A DNA stretch of 64,000 bases from Antedon bifida. Lineage: Eukaryota; Echinodermata; Crinoidea; Comatulida; Antedonidae. The notes under the pieces were generated by a model. That model searched no databases and was not told the origin of the DNA. It saw nothing but the letters and a program-made list of their open reading frames with translations. The position numbers and the translations under genes are program-made. Every line of letters begins with the position of its first letter. Position 1 is the first letter of the stretch. Where the stretch lies: assembly GCA_963402885.1 (NCBI GenBank), contig OY727097.1, positions 7,564,001-7,628,000 of the forward strand. The letters are read 5' to 3'. Positions 34,833 to 46,338 of the stretch are shown piece by piece.

Positions 34833-36744
34833 AACATGCACATACTTAACTATATGAACCTCGACAATTATTATGCCATCCTATGAGATGAAATAAATAT
34901 GTTTACAGTGCTGAATTGTACCTATTATGTAGCATACAGCATATTACAGTATTTACAGAATAAACTGTATATGTTATATACAGTGTAGCATAGACGAAAT
35001 TACAAGACCCATCTTTTAAATCCAATTATTAACACGATGACGTCATCAAATTGGCATATAAAGATAACAATTTAGAAGATAATTATCTAAATAATATTTT
35101 ATGAATTTCAATGATTGATCATAGATTATAAACCAAAAGTCATTTTGTTTTGACACTTAGTGAAAATTTAAGTCATATCAAGGGCAAACTTTCTATGGAT
35201 TAAAAATGACATGTTTCACAAGAAGTTACGCGCGCACGCGCATTTAAAATTTAAAAATGCGCAAAATTAATTTCTAATCAACTTTCTACGCTGATCATGA
35301 CAATTTAAACATGTCAAAAATTCCCACGCGCGCGAAAAAAATTACGCGTAAGGTGCGCACGGAGCATGAAAATCATGTGTTTTTTTCTTGAATTATGATT
35401 TTACAGCCTTTCTTAGTCATTTTAAAAAAGATTTACATCATTTCAAATTAAAAAGATTAAATCTTTACCCCTCGGATGTTATGACGTCATCGTATGGCCA
35501 CACGAATGTAAAATATTGGATTTTTGACTGTTTCGTTATTGCTCATTACATTAAATAGAGCGCATCTCGCTTATACGTATTCCATTTCCTCATATATTTT
35601 AATACTGTCTAGGTCAATCAACTATCTTTCGCATGAGTTAAAAATATTTTATTTTTTTATGACATTATCATGTCTAAAAATGTAAATAACGTGGGTCACC
35701 TATTTTCATCTTTACAGTAAATTTCAATCTGTTATAGCTCGTCAGAATAAAAAGTGATAATCATGATTAAAACGTTTTCTGTAAGCTATTGGATTGTAGA
35801 TACAAATTCATGTGAATATTTTGCCAATCAGATGTTGTGACGTCATCATATGGCCAGTTGAATTCAAAAAGTCATATTTTCATCTCTTGCGTAAAAGTTC
35901 ATTGCGTTTAAACGAGAGCGCATCTCACTTTTACGTGCCCAAAATTCTTCAAATTTGTTTTAATGTAATTATTTAGATAATTATCTTCTAAAATTGTTAT
36001 CTTTATATGTCAATTTGATGACGTCATCGTGTTAATAATTGGATTTAAAAGATGGGTCTCGTAATTTCGTCTATGCTACACTGTATATAACATATATAAC
36101 ATGAACAGTATATATATATAACAACATATACAGTGTATTCTGTAAATACTGTAATATGATGTATGCTACAAAATAGGTACAATTCAGCACTGTAAACATA
36201 TTTATTTCATGTCATAGGATGGCATAATAATTGTCGAGGTTCATATAGTTTAAAGTATGTGCATGTTGCGTTTGCGCGGATAACCCGAACTCGTCAAAGT
36301 GACGAGTTCAAATCTAGTTTTTCTATCTTATTCTTCTTTCTTTCCCGGAATTTTGTTCGCAGCGTATCTCTAATTCTGGTCAACATAATATTGTGTAACT
36401 TTGTCAGAAGATTGACCTCTAACTGTAGATGTGCAAGAAACTTCGTTTTATGATTTTAGAGTTGCGCAACGTGACTTACGCGCGATTTTATGAATTTCAA
36501 TGATTGATCATAGATTAAAAACCAAATATCATTTTTTATTGAAACTTTGTGAAAATTTAAGTTATATCAAGCGCAAACTTTCTATGGATTAAAATGGCAT
36601 GTTTCACAGAAAGTTACGCGTGCACGCGCGTTTAAAATTTTAAAATGCGTAAAATCAATTTCTAATCAACTTTCTACGCGTTTCATGTCATTTTGAGCAT
36701 TTCAAAAATTCCCACGCACGCGCAATAATATAATAATATTATAA
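34833..36744. repeat. Satellite segment with an internal inversion
   Basis: 34833 to about 35095 is in plus orientation (it continues the unit interrupted by the foldback element). From about 35096 to 36740 the same family is in minus orientation, including GCGGATAACCCGAACTCGTC at about 36276. The plus part pairs with the inverted part at about 35990-36262. The inverted stretch ends at the truncated 5' edge of the second copy of element A; between them is a short AT filler (about 36724-36744). Confidence 0.75.
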
Positions 36745-38766
36745 ATTGGGGGATTTTAATATTGACATTTTAAAACATCAGTCCAATAATCAGTCAAGAC
36801 ACTTTGTCAACTTACTATTTAGTAATTTCTTCCTTCCTTTAATCCACAGACCCACCCGTATTACACAAACCTCCTCAACGTTAATTGATAACATAATTAC
36901 CAACAATATTGAATTCCCTAATATTAATGGACTGATCTACAGCGATATTAGTGACCACCTACCAATTTTTAATATTACATCACTTTCTACCAATTCACAC
37001 GACAAATGCCCAAATTCCCCAAAATCATTTCGTAAGATCAATAACACCACCATAAATAATTTTAGAGAAGAACTTGAGAGAGTGTCTTGGACCGATATTT
37101 ATTTAACTGACGATCCTACCCCTGCATTTTCCTCCTTTGAAACAAAATTTAAACAGTTATTTAATAAGCATTTTCCATTTGAAGATCGGGTTAATAAACA
37201 TAAAAAACTTAAGACTTGGATGACCAATGGACTCATTACTTCCGTCAAACATAAACATAAACTGTACTCTAAATCTCTAAAATTCCCAACTAATAGAAAT
37301 ATAATTGAATACAGCAGCAGAATAACATATTATACAAAAATCAATTTGGCTTCCGTAAGGATCATAACACATCTATTGCACTTCTTAAATTAACAAACGA
37401 GATTGTACAAGCATTTGAAAAAAACAAATTAGCAATTGGCCTTTTATCGATCTTTCCAAAGCATTTGACACAATAGACCATGATATCCTTATGACAAAAT
37501 TATTTAATTATGGAATCCGTGGCCCTGCGTATAATCTTTATAAAAGTTATCTGACCAACCGTTACCAATGCACTAAATTTAAACAATCCATATCCGATCT
37601 CCAACCCATTACATGTGGAGTCCCTCAAGGATCCCTGTTAGGCCCTCTACTGTTCTTGCTATATATAAATGATATTTACCGATCCTCAAATTTACTTTCA
37701 TTCCTTTTATATGCAGACGATACCACCCTCCTATATACTGACACAAATTTAGACTCGCTCCTTAAAGTTACCATTGATAGCATACCCAGCATCCTTGATT
37801 ACTTTTCTGCAAACAAGCTCTCCGTAAATTTTAAGAAGTGCAATTTTATGATTTTTCGGAATTCGCCCAAACCACTAGTAGGATGCCCAAACCAACTCCA
37901 GTTTGGCACTTACCAAATACCATTAGTGAATAAAACAAAATTTCTTGGGGTCTATTTAGATAGTAGATTGACCTGGAAAGCCCATATTAACGAAATCGAA
38001 AACAAAATATCTAAAAGTTCTGGTATTATTTTTAGACTTTCAGCATTTATTCCTCAAAACATCCTTCGTACTATATATTGCTCCCTTATTCTTCCTTATC
38101 TCCACTATTGCAATATTGTCTGGGGGAACACCTATCCGTCGTACCTAAACAAACTTCTTTTACTACAAAAAAAATGTATTAGAAACATTTCAAACTCGAC
38201 TCCAAGAGCCCACTCAGATCCGTTGTTTGCATCCCTTTCCCTTTTAAAAATTTACGATATAAATTGCCTTCAACAATGTATTTTTGTATACTCTTGGTTA
38301 AATTCCCTAATCCCCGCTCAATTTCAACGCCTGTTCAAATTCAATTTCAACTATCATAGTCATAACACAAGAACCTCAAATAAAATACATATTCCATTAC
38401 ACAAAACACTATCTTTCCAACATAACATTCAGTTTTCAGGGCCAAAATATTGGAACAACTTACCCAAACACATAACTGAATCGCCAACAAAAAAACATTT
38501 CACTTTTAAGCTAAAAAGGCATCTATTATCCACATATAATCACTGAATCCTAAATAATATTAATTCAAATTTCATTGATATTTTCAATCGGTTTTTTTTG
38601 TTTACTTTGGTTTTTTTTATGATTTTTTTGATATTTTTTATTTTTTGGCAGCCCACCACAAGTTTACACTTTCTGGGGTTCGCCTCTCTTATTTAAAATT
38701 GTTTTTTTACAAACACTGTTAATAGAAAAGAGAAGAGAAATAAATGTTCTGAAATGAAAAAAATAA
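36745..38766 (+). mobile_element. Element A', 5'-truncated and internally deleted copy of A
   Basis: Nearly identical to element A on the opposite strand, base for base including the 3' UTR and the final GAAATGAAA tail. It begins inside the endonuclease domain (ATTGGGGGATTTT), so it is 5' truncated, and it lacks about 633 bp that correspond to about 3088-3720 of A. The left flank is minus-orientation satellite and the right flank plus-orientation satellite, so it sits at a rearrangement breakpoint. No clean target duplication is visible. Confidence 0.9.
36746..38546 (+). pseudogene. Broken endonuclease-RT ORF of element A'
   Basis: The first part encodes the end of the endonuclease (GDFNIDIL to SDISDHLP) and the linker region. 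An internal deletion after IIEY joins this to sequence just before the RT fingers in another frame, giving a stop near 37391. A one-base deletion in a T run at about 37442-37445 (four T instead of five in A) shifts the frame inside the FIDLSKAF motif. The second frame, 37491-38546, retains GVPQGSLLGP, YADD and the C-terminal domain. Only a few substitutions distinguish it from A, for example Thr for Pro in the ISNS(P/T)PRAHSD segment. Not functional. Confidence 0.9.
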
Positions 38767-39526
38767 AATTACGCAAAATATGAAAATACGTCTTTTTTTA
38801 TTCAACTGGCCATATGATGACGTCACAACGTCCGATTGGCAAAATGTTTACATGAATTCGTATCTACAATACAATAGCTTCCAGAAAACGTTTTGATCAT
38901 GATTATCACGTTTTATTCTGACGAGCTATAACAGATTGAAATTTCCTGTAAGGATGAAAATAAGTGACCCACGTTATTTACATTTTTAGACCGACATGAT
39001 GACGTCATAAAAATTAAAATATTTTTAACTCATGCGGAAGATAGTTGATTGACCTAGATAATATAAAAATCGGGGTAAAAATGGAAAACAGATAATTGGA
39101 GATGCGCTCTATTAAATGTCATGCGCTATGATGAAAGATACAAAAATCCTATATTTTATATTCGCGTGGCAATACGGTGACGTCACAATGTCCGGTTAGC
39201 CATATTAATGCATGATCCAAAATCTACAACTCATCAACTTCCAGAATGTGCAATAAAAATAACTTTTTTAGAAAAGGATGGAAAAACATAAATCACGTGA
39301 AAAAAATTGTTTTCAACGCTACGTGCGCACCACGCGCGTAAAAAAATGCGCGCACGTGGGAATTTTTTACATGCTCAAAATGACATGAAACGCGTAGAAA
39401 GTTGATTAGAAATTAATTTTTCGCATTATAAAATTTTAAACCCGCGTGCGCGCGTAACTTCGTGTGAAACATGCCATTTTTTTTTCACAGTCAGTTAGCG
39501 CAAGATATAACTTAAACTTTTGTTAA

Positions 39527-40599
39527 AATGGACCTGAAATGGACTTTCGATTTTCAAGAAATTCACACATGTTATTTAAATGTATCAAATTAACACAAAC
39601 CCATACAAATAAATACAAAATGTATAGTATTTTGAGAAAAAACGAAATTTTAAGATACCTTGGTAAATTAGCGAAAATTACTCACGCCATTGCAATATTC
39701 TATTTCAACGGCCGTCGGGAGCATCTATATTCACGACGTCACATATACACACGACGATCGAGAGCGTGTATGCCGCCCGATAGTCCGTGAATGATCGACG
39801 GCCAGGAAAGATACGCGAAGCGCTGACACTAATACTAATTTATTCAATATATAATGTTGTTGAAATTTAGTGCCCTAAAATGTACTTTGTTCTAAAACCC
39901 GAATTTAGAAGGCCTAGGCCTACCTCCCAAACCTTTACTAGGCCTAGGCCCCAGCGCGCGGAGTCGATCCTCCACCCACCCATGCGAGGATCCGTTTCAT
40001 GTGCATCCAAAGCGATATCAACAACTTGCTGCTCATTGTCAAGCCAAAGTAAAATATGAATCAAATTCGTTTTCGAACTGCCTTATTCGTGACAAATAAA
40101 TTACCATCTCATATTACTAATTTAATTCTGCTAAACTAAAAACTAAAGAAACTAAATACACGAACCGAAAAATATGGATACGCATCATGCACACGGCGCT
40201 GTATCCTGGACAACGTTGCCAGGCTAACGTCGGTATTGCCAGAAAAAACCCGACGATTTGGAGATTTTAAATCGTCATTTACTCGATAAATAACCGTTTA
40301 TACGGTAATAATTTTATATAAAAAAATTCTAAATATGTTTCTGCAAAAGCACAAGCATTTTTTAGAAAATACTCCAAAGATTTCAAGAGTTATAGCCAAA
40401 AAACTGCAAATTGTCCATTGGAGGGATAGGAATATATTCGCAAAGTGACGTCACCCGCGAATTTTTTTGATTTTCAAATGGGGCTTTCCCCAAAACGGCG
40501 AATTTATATTTTGTAACAATATACGTTCTAGCAACACCTAATAGCCCCCAAAACGTCATTCTAAAATGAAAAAAATCGAAAATCCATTTCAGGTCCATT
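39527..40599. mobile_element. TTAA-flanked piggyBac-like non-autonomous transposon
   Basis: 1073 bp with terminal inverted repeats of about 28 bp beginning AATGGACCTGAAATGGA. TTAA flanks it on both sides (39523-39526 and 40600-40603), and the surrounding satellite reads TTTTGTTAAGTTTC when the insert is removed. TTAA targeting is typical of piggyBac (also Kolobok), so the superfamily is inferred. The interior contains CTAGGCCTAGGCC words and a CGACGTC/CGATCG-rich stretch at 39710-39810 unlike the termini, possibly picked-up DNA. No transposase frame. Confidence 0.8.
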
Positions 40600-40842
40600 T
40601 TAAGTTTCAATTTAAATTGTTATATGGTTTTTGATCTACGTTAAATACGCGAAATTCGTAAAAACGCGCGTAAGTCATGTTACGCAACTCTGACGTCATT
40701 TACAATAGCAGGTGCACAACTTCACATGAACGCTCATATGTTGACAAAGTTATGAAATGTTATGTTAACACGTTTTAGAGATACGCTCTGCACAAAAATG
40801 ACAGAAAGAAAGAAGAATACAGAAAAAAAAAAAAAAAAAAAA

Positions 40843-41179
40843 GATGATGAAACAGGACAGTTACAAGGAGTTATCCGCTGAATGCGGATAACTAAAAAGA
40901 AGATGAAAAAAAAGATATTTACAATCACATGGGTTATCCTGCAACTAAGTTGCGGATAACCAAAAAGATATTTACAATCACATGGGTTATCCTGCAACTA
41001 AGTTGCGGATAATAAGTTGCGGATAACCAATTATCCTGCAACTAAGTTGCGGATAACCAAAAAAAAAAAAAAAAGATCCTGACAATAACAAGGGGTTATC
41101 CGCCAAGTGCGGATAACCAAAAAAAAAAAAAAAAAAGATCCTGACAATAACAAGGGGTTATCCGCCAAGTGCGGATAGC
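40843..41179 (+). repeat. Array of five-plus poly(A)-hairpin modules of three types
   Basis: First a GATGAAACAGGACAG type with stem TTATCCGC-TGAAT-GCGGATAA, then GATATTTACAATCACA types with the longer stem around GCAACT-AAGTTGC (one copy partly duplicated at about 41010-41060), then two GATCCTGACAATAACAAGG types. A-tracts separate most modules. The last copy has GCGGATAGCC, one mismatch in the stem. Confidence 0.85.
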
Positions 41180-41991
41180 CAAAAACTAGATTTGAACTCG
41201 TCACTACGGACGAGTTAGGTTATCCGCAGCGCAAACGCCACGTGCACGTCATACGTTAGATTATTGCGCAAAGAAAAACGATTATGCCATTGAAACAATT
41301 TTAGCGTGCTCTCTATTTTGTGTCACGTCTAAGTATTATACAAAATAACACTATACTGTATACGTACTACATTCAGTGCAGAAAAGGTGAAAAAAGTGAC
41401 AAAAGTAATTGACGCTTTTGGACATGATGACGTCATCACAATTTTAAAAATGGTGAAACATGCGAAAGATAATTGATTGACCTAGATAATATAAAAAAAT
41501 GGGGGGAAATGGAATACGGATAAGTAGAGATGCGCTCTATTAAATGTGATGAGCTATGACGAAAGAGACAAAAATCCTCTATTTTAGCGCATGATATAAT
41601 TAAACTTTTGCCAAGTTTCAATTTAAATGGTTTATTGGTTTTCGATCTAAATTAAATACGCGAAATTCATAAAATCGCGTGTAACTTACGCTGCGCAACT
41701 CAGACGGGACCGAAAACCTTATTACGACATCTTCAGATAGAGGTCAATCTTCTGATAAAGTTATACAATGTTATGTTGAGAAGATTTAGAGATACACGCG
41801 CAACAAAATTTCTGGGAAAGAAAGAAGAACATAGAAAAAAAAAAAAAAAAAAGATCCTGACAATAACAAGGGGTTATCCGCCAAGTGCGGATAACCAAAA
41901 AAAAAAAAAAAAAAAAAAAGATCCTGACAATAACAAGGGGTTATCCGCCAAGTGCGGATAACCAATGAGGGCGCTATTGTATAGTGTGTAA

Positions 41992-42581
41992 CAGAGCCAT
42001 ATATAGAGAGAGTTACGACTTTGCGTTCACGGATTTTAGAAAGTCACGTGGTGTGAACGCCGGCCATGTTTGTGTCCAACTATGCCTATGTAGCGTATGG
42101 AGTCGAGTCATTTGCTTAAAAAATGTATAACATTCACAAGGCTTTAAATATCGAATTTAATATCAAAACAATCAATTTGTTTAAAGGTTTTTGTTAAGAT
42201 AATAACGAAATCATAAAGTTACTGCGAACATGATTTTTAAACAACAAAATGTAAAAAAAATGCATTATTATAGAGAATCGCTGTACAAACTAAACGCGCA
42301 CGCGTAGAGCGTGCATGGAGCGCACAACCAGAGCCGTTCCGAAATTGCTATTTTTGTTGTTTTTAATCATGTTCGCAGTAACTTTATAATTTTTTTATTA
42401 TTTTAACAAAAACCTTTAATCAAATTGATTGTTTTGATATTAAATTCGATAATTAAAGCCTTTTGAACGTTATACATTTTCAAAACAAAAGACTCAACTC
42501 CATACGCTACATAGGAATAGTTGGACACAAACATGGCTTCTAATCCATTCGAAGTCGTAACTCTCTCTATATATGGCTCTG
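41992..42581. mobile_element. hAT-like miniature element 1
   Basis: 590 bp, imperfect palindrome: the left half (about 42005-42255) pairs with the right half (about 42345-42575). Termini are CAGAGCCATATATAGAGAG in inverted orientation, followed by AGTTACGAC. Flanked by GTGTGTAA on both sides (41984-41991 and 42582-42589); an 8-bp duplication and CAG... tips fit the hAT superfamily. No transposase. Confidence 0.85.
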
Positions 42582-42589
42582 GTGTGTAA

Positions 42590-43404
42590 CAGAGCCATAT
42601 ATATAAAGAGTTACGACATTGAAAATTAGAAGCCATTTTTGTGTCAAAGAATTCGCACGCTGAGGGCGCGCGCGTCTATTTTGTATAGCGTTTTCCTGTA
42701 GTTCATGTATTATTTTTAGATTTTTTTGTCTATGAAATAACGCTTATATTCCGTTTTTATTTTAATAATTAATTTTATAATGGTATTAATTTGGTAACAT
42801 ATATATATTGTGTCTATAATAACAAAAGAATAAATTCTAGGGCCTACATGCAAGTCAGAATACATCAAAGCATGAACCAATACAAAAAACACACAAATTC
42901 ACCCCTCTTTTTATGCAGTATATGGCTCTCTGTGTGTTTTTGACACAAACTTCCAGAGACTCGTTCATCATTTCATTTATAATAATTTGCCTTTATTGTT
43001 TTAATATTGTTCATGTCCTATTCAATATATTAACAAATATATCCACGACACTTTATTATTTTATTTAGTCATCAAAGCATGCATTATGAATTGAAAATAT
43101 TACATAATTGTTATTATTGGACGTAGTTATGGGATGTTTTGTTCCAAAATCAATCAGTCGAACGTTATAATGTACTAGCGCACGCGCGCGCAATATTCTT
43201 TGGCGCAAGTACTTCTGTACGCTGTGCACGTCGATATTTCACCGTAAAATGTGCAATTACATTTTTTTAAATATAAGAAAAAGTTGAAAGTATTTTGTTG
43301 CTCCTATACTTTACATGCATTAATGGAGACAAGTTTGACACAATTTGATCTGCATATCACGTGACTATAATCCAATGTCGTAATTCTTTATATATATGGC
43401 TCTG
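42590..43404. mobile_element. hAT-like miniature element 2, same family
   Basis: 815 bp, with terminal inverted repeats CAGAGCCATATATATAAAG then AG(A/T)TACGAC-like sequence (the right copy has one base change). Flanked by GTGTGTAA at 42582-42589 and 43405-43412, the same 8 bases as element 1, with which it shares the left copy. The interior differs from element 1 and includes CG-rich words near 42660 and 43185. No transposase frame. Confidence 0.85.
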
Positions 43405-43412
43405 GTGTGTAA

Positions 43413-43436
43413 CAGAGCCATATATATATGGCTCTG
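43413..43436. mobile_element. Minimal 24-bp hAT-like remnant, two tips only
   Basis: A perfect palindrome made only of CAGAGCCATATA and its reverse complement, flanked by GTGTGTAA at 43405-43412 and 43437-43444. It looks like a member of the same family reduced to its two terminal repeats. Confidence 0.75.
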
Positions 43437-43497
43437 GTGTGTAAAAGGCCGTTTTGGCGTGTCATAGATAAAAAAGATAAAAGAAACAAATACCGAC

Positions 43498-45670
43498 CAG
43501 TGGGAAAGCCACTTCGCGTTTTGACCGTTAAATCGTGTAAAATCGACTTACTTCCGCATTGACGATTTTGAAGCGCCACCTATCGTTGAAAACTGAAACC
43601 ACGATTTTTCGTCGCCTAGCAAATAAGTGCTGTTTTATTTTAAGCTCTCATGAATATTTAAGAACCGCCCAACATTACCTATTATGGTAAAAGCATTTCC
43701 TAATAAGTATAATTGGATAACCAATCGGTTTCCTTTAAAAAAACCGAAGCTAATACAATACATTCGGCGACTGAAGTCGGGACTCGTGAAATTTATAAAT
43801 GTGGTACGATTTGACTACTGTTTTGTTGTTCATTTTCTGAATAGTCGGAGGTGCGTCCCAACAAATTAAAAAAATTATAATCAATTGTTTTATCAAGAAT
43901 AATATTAGTTTAATCGAGTATGATATATTTCTATCCTGTTCAAAATTTGTTGGTGTATTCTCAGGCCTCGAAAGGTAGGTACATTTTCTAGCTGTGAGCG
44001 TGGTTCCGGCAACGCGAGACACGTGTGTCAGTATAGGCGATAGCGAGATGTGTGTTGTACTGTGTTGATACTGATTCTATAGTCGTTAAGTTGTACTGAT
44101 TACGAGTATCATTGGTCCTGGCCGGCCTAGCCTGGTGATCTGATCCCCACCAAAAATACTTTTTTTCAATCAGTATTAATATTATTATTTTATTTTTCAT
44201 TTATTATTTGATTTATTAGGCTCAATAGATGCCTAGCTAGGCTACTAGTAGGCCTAGGCCTAGATTTATATAAATAATAATAGTAAATACTGTAATTTAA
44301 ATAATATAATAAAATACAGCCCCCATTTTACTTTTTAGGCCATCATATAATAATTATATATACAACCAGACATTAACATTTTTATTTAATAATATTTATT
44401 ATTTTTTCTGACACTTTCAGGAATCGTTGATGATGCAGAGTTCTTCGTCTTTGTGACTTCAAATTGAGAGTGAAGTGGATAAAAAGATGACACCGGTACC
44501 TACCGACATTGTCACTCATAGTTACCCAAACTATAATTTAATAATTTAAAACAAAATGTTGAATTACAAATATATGTATGTTGCAGAGGATTTAGATGAA
44601 TTACAATACAAATGTTTTATGTTGAATGCAAACCTACTACACTATACTCTGTAAATTATGTTATTATTGTCATGTGGTAGACCTTAAAAATTAAATATTT
44701 ATTGTATGTTAGGCCTATATTATATTTTATTAATACTGTATTACTATTAGTTTGTATTATACAGTCTAGTACTAGGCTAGTTTGTACATGTTTTTACCAA
44801 AAAAAATGAATAAATAATTTGTTATTCAATCTAATTGCTTGTTTGTTCATCAATAACAAAACAATTGTAAGCAAGTATATAACAGTTCTTGTTAGCCGCT
44901 TATTTCAGGTCATATTATTAATATTAGCTAGGCTCGACGCGCCCGATCACAACGTCACTAAGTGACTTTCCGCCCCTGGAACAATCGCTCGCTAAATAGG
45001 GCTAGGCCTCGGACTCGTATAAAAGCTATTATAATAGTTATGATAAATATTCCTCAAATAAAATGTATATTGTGATAAATAAACAAGTAATAATATACGT
45101 TGTATTGGAATGTATTTATTTATATGAATTCTTATACGCGGACAATTATAAACATCGCGTATATCGTTCGCTATAAATAAATTCATAAATACGATGACGA
45201 TGTGTTTACAAAATGGCGGTTTCGCTAGTTTTCGATGGAACAAATAGAGGTACCTTTAGTTTGAATAGTCGGAGCTGCATCCCAACCACCGAATTTTGTA
45301 TCTTAATATCGTATTCTGTAGATTATTAATTTTTCTAACAGGGATTTTAAATTCAGGACTGTTCAATTTTTCTAAATATTTTATTTTAACGATTTTCTAG
45401 GGTACAATTTCGGAAAATAGACATTGGTTGATTTTGCCGTTAAATTACAGATTATCGTTTTCTTCAAATACATTTAATTTTACATGACAATATATTAAAA
45501 CCATTTATGAATTTATTTCACTAACAATATTTTTCCGATAATCAGCTAAATTTACAAATATTGTGTTTTTCCAACACCCTAAAATTTAGCAATTTTGAAC
45601 TAAATTAGAAAAGTAGGGCGCCCTCTCCGAGTCGAAATTTGACACGATTTGTCGACTGGCTTTCCCACTG
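43498..45670. mobile_element. hAT-like non-autonomous element with CAGTGGGAAAGCCA ends
   Basis: 2173 bp bounded by CAGTGGGAAAGCCA (43498-43511) and its inverse ending at 45670. A second shared word, AAATCGTGT, follows inside both ends. CGAC occurs on both outer edges (43494-43497 and 45671-45674), too short for a clear hAT duplication. The interior holds TAGGCCTAGGCCTAG at about 44250, a short direct repeat GAATAGTCGGAG at about 43838 and 45264, and splice-like sites (GGTAGGT near 43974, TTTCAG near 44420), so it may carry picked-up DNA. No transposase frame seen. Confidence 0.65.
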
Positions 45671-45756
45671 CGACAGCGTGGTTAGTAAGAACAAAATCAG
45701 AAAGTTCTTGCGTATATGTATATATTATTTATGGGCCTTTCTTCAGTACAAGAAAA

Positions 45757-45774
45757 TGGTAGCTGAGCGAGGTT
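45757..45774 (+). other. Candidate primer-binding site of the BEL/Pao element
   Basis: TGGTAGCTGAGCGAGGTT starts six bases after the presumed LTR end. A PBS begins with TGG because it pairs with the CCA end of a tRNA. The matching tRNA was not identified. Confidence 0.4.
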
Positions 45775-45930
45775 AGATAGACCAATTTAAACAAATTAAA
45801 CTTTAAAGAACCAACATTTTTAGGCTGAAAGTTGTGAGCCTATAGTTAGTTGCAACGGAGCACGTGAGTAAAGTGCATCAACAAACAAATGATAATACAC
45901 GTGAGTACACTAAGCAAAAAGTCAAACAAA

Positions 45931-46161
45931 ATGGAAGACATGGAGAAACGAAAAAAAGATACAAAAATACTACGAAGAAATAGAAAAGGACAGTTAACAA
46001 GGATTACAAACACAATAAAGAAGAAGAAGGAGGAACTAGAGAGGGACATTGAGTTAATACAGAACTTATTAAAGAAAGCAAACGAGGTATTTGAAACAGT
46101 AGAGAGGGCTCACGAGCAGATTGTGGAAATGATAAATTTGGAAGATCTGGATCTGGATGGA
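45931..46161 (+). pseudogene. BEL/Pao gag, N-terminal fragment
   Basis: About 77 codons, starting MEDMEKRKK, highly charged and predicted coiled coil, with RRNRKGQLTRITN and a run of lysine and glutamate. This matches the usual start of BEL/Pao gag. An upstream Met in frame at 45889 adds 14 residues; the later start is preferred because family proteins begin close to the basic stretch. The frame is cut at 46161 by element C, with the next gag fragment resuming at 52421. Confidence 0.75.
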
Positions 46162-46338
46162 TACTGACGAAGGACCACATGGGTATATGCGTCAGGGGGT
46201 GCGTCTCTCGGTGTGCAAACATTATACTTAACTGAATTTTTTTCTTTTTTTTTAAAATTTTTTTAATTTATTAATTTCACAACTTCACTAAACTGACCAA
46301 ACAATAATGAAAAAAACAAACAAATCAACGTCCATACA

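Larger units (their letters stand above)
38767..41965 (+). repeat. Satellite segment interrupted by a TTAA-flanked element
   Basis: Plus orientation. The first part (38767-39526) and the part after the nested element (40600-41965) join cleanly at TTAA. The right part holds dense poly(A)-hairpin modules at about 40843-41179 and 41852-41965, with three loop classes. The satellite ends at 41965 exactly after a hairpin (GGATAACCAA), where the presumed BEL/Pao LTR starts with TGAGGGCGC. Confidence 0.8.
41966..45750 (+). repeat. Presumed BEL/Pao 5' LTR, split by four transposons
   Basis: Inference. The satellite stops at 41965 and the next bases are TG (TGAGGGCGC); CA at 45749-45750 (TTCAGTACA) lies just before a primer-binding-like TGGTAGC. 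Removing the three hAT-like miniatures and the 43498-45670 element leaves only about 160 bp, which is short for a BEL LTR, so part may be missing. Comparison with the 3' LTR beyond the window would decide it. Confidence 0.4.

Noticed and set aside
45757..45774. tRNA-like fragment TGGTAGCTGAGCG
   Set aside because: No cloverleaf around it; better explained as a primer-binding site.
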